From positions 16,205,026-16,269,025 of the forward strand of contig CM053260.1 in assembly GCA_028583405.1 (NCBI GenBank): a stretch of DNA of 64,000 nucleotides, given 5' to 3'. Under the pieces are notes generated by a model that saw only the letters and a program-made list of their open reading frames with translations, was not told the DNA's origin and did no database searches. The translations under genes and the position numbers were made by a program. This document shows, piece after piece, positions 63,532 through 64,000 of the stretch; position 1 is the stretch's first letter; each line of letters begins with the position of its first letter. This DNA is from Pogonophryne albipinna (Eukaryota > Chordata > Actinopteri > Perciformes > Artedidraconidae).

Positions 63532-63885
63532 CTTCGATCGCCGGGGTGTCGGCGTGGAGTGGACACGTTAATAACAGTTACGTTACTCAGAAAAAAATCC
63601 AACCTTGCCGTTAGTCCGAAAGGAAAAAAGGCGACGGTGTAGATTTTATTCTTTAAAGAATATTAACTGGTGTGTTAATACCTTTTTTTATCTCTGTCTC
63701 CTCTGGTGTGAGAGAGAAAAGAGAACGTCCTCTTTACCGTGGTGTCGGTGTGGAGGGAAGAACAAACTAGCAACAGGTATGTTACTAGCTTGAAGAAAAA
63801 ATCAAACCTTACCGTTATTTCGACAGAAAGAACGGGGAGGCAGATTACAATATTAACTGGTGTGTTAATATTGCTCAGTCTTCTT
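63497..63885. repeat. Imperfect tandem repeat in the DIRS 5' leader
   Basis: Two units of about 190-198 bp share CTCCTCTGGTGTGAG (63501/63699), GGTGTCGGYGTGGAG (63545/63741) and ATATTAACTGGTGTGTTAAT (about 63659/63849). The gag-proximal unit contains the gag start codon; the distal one lost it. Confidence 0.75.
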
Positions 63886-64000
63886 GCAAAGCAAAAAAGT
63901 AACCGGCAAGCGTCCGTCGACCGAATGTTAACTTTGGGTTCAGTCTGTGGACCGTTAAGCTAGCCCGGTTACTGATAAGTCGAGATGTGCTCTGAAGCGA

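Larger units (their letters stand above)
58319..64000 (-). mobile_element. DIRS-type tyrosine-recombinase retrotransposon (5' end beyond window)
   Basis: On the minus strand the order is leader, gag with zinc-finger N-terminus, RT, RNase H and tyrosine recombinase, which is the order of DIRS1-like elements. These integrate by recombinase, without an integrase, protease or target-site duplication. The 3' end (window left) carries a 60-bp perfect inverted repeat structure. The element runs off the right edge of the window. Frameshifts in gag and in RT/RNase H mean this copy cannot encode a full set of proteins. It probably lies in an intron of the unidentified gene at 56569-57466. Confidence 0.93.

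Overview
The window is vertebrate nuclear DNA, almost certainly from a ray-finned (percomorph-type) fish. The evidence is a multi-exon MiT/TFE transcription factor gene with long introns, many (CA)n/(GT)n microsatellites, and a teleost-style repeat mix (L2- and Rex3-type LINEs, hAT and Harbinger-like MITEs, a DIRS tyrosine-recombinase retrotransposon). I see no prokaryotic genes, CRISPR arrays, rRNAs or tRNAs.

The one gene recognised with confidence is tfeb on the minus strand. Ten coding exons lie between 33817 (ATG) and 23471 (stop). All have canonical splice signals and compatible phases, and together give 1617 nt or 538 residues. A noncoding first exon is proposed near 54093-54250, after a roughly 20 kb first intron. 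It carries a CACGTG E-box, with CCAAT and ZNF143-like motifs just beyond. The protein has the conserved N-terminal Rag-binding segment, a Q-rich stretch, the phosphodegron/14-3-3 regions, the bHLH-leucine zipper and the serine-rich C-terminal tail, plus an uninterrupted 17-codon CAG run in the last exon.

Left flank (1-8450): a transposon graveyard. It holds a 244-bp MITE with 24-bp perfect inverted ends, an L2-type LINE 3' fragment, a larger L2 reverse-transcriptase fragment fused to a 5'-truncated Rex3 3' end, and a recent tandem duplication of about 1.98 kb covering that L2-Rex3 junction. From 8450 to 23470 there is no gene I can support. This stretch has large dinucleotide repeats and several candidate noncoding regulatory elements (homeobox-core cluster, POU-like palindrome, CTCF-like and RFX-like motifs).

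The tfeb first intron (33893-54092) contains three hAT-type elements of about 0.5-1.0 kb, a 153-bp hAT MITE, a Harbinger-like MITE and several LINE tails. Four of these DNA elements have intact target-site duplications; the first hAT element (34184-34691) has only an imperfect one.

Right flank (56569-64000): three phase-0 minus-strand exons form the C-terminus of a second gene that I could not identify. Its upstream part is separated from these exons by a DIRS-type retrotransposon (58319 to beyond the window edge), also on the minus strand, with gag, RT, RNase H and tyrosine recombinase regions. The recombinase domain is open and keeps its R, HxxR and Y residues. The RT is frameshifted in its catalytic motif and gag is split between two frames, so this copy is dead as it stands. 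I did not find a convincing undescribed biological system; the best leads are the DIRS end structure, the tandem duplication and the unidentified gene.
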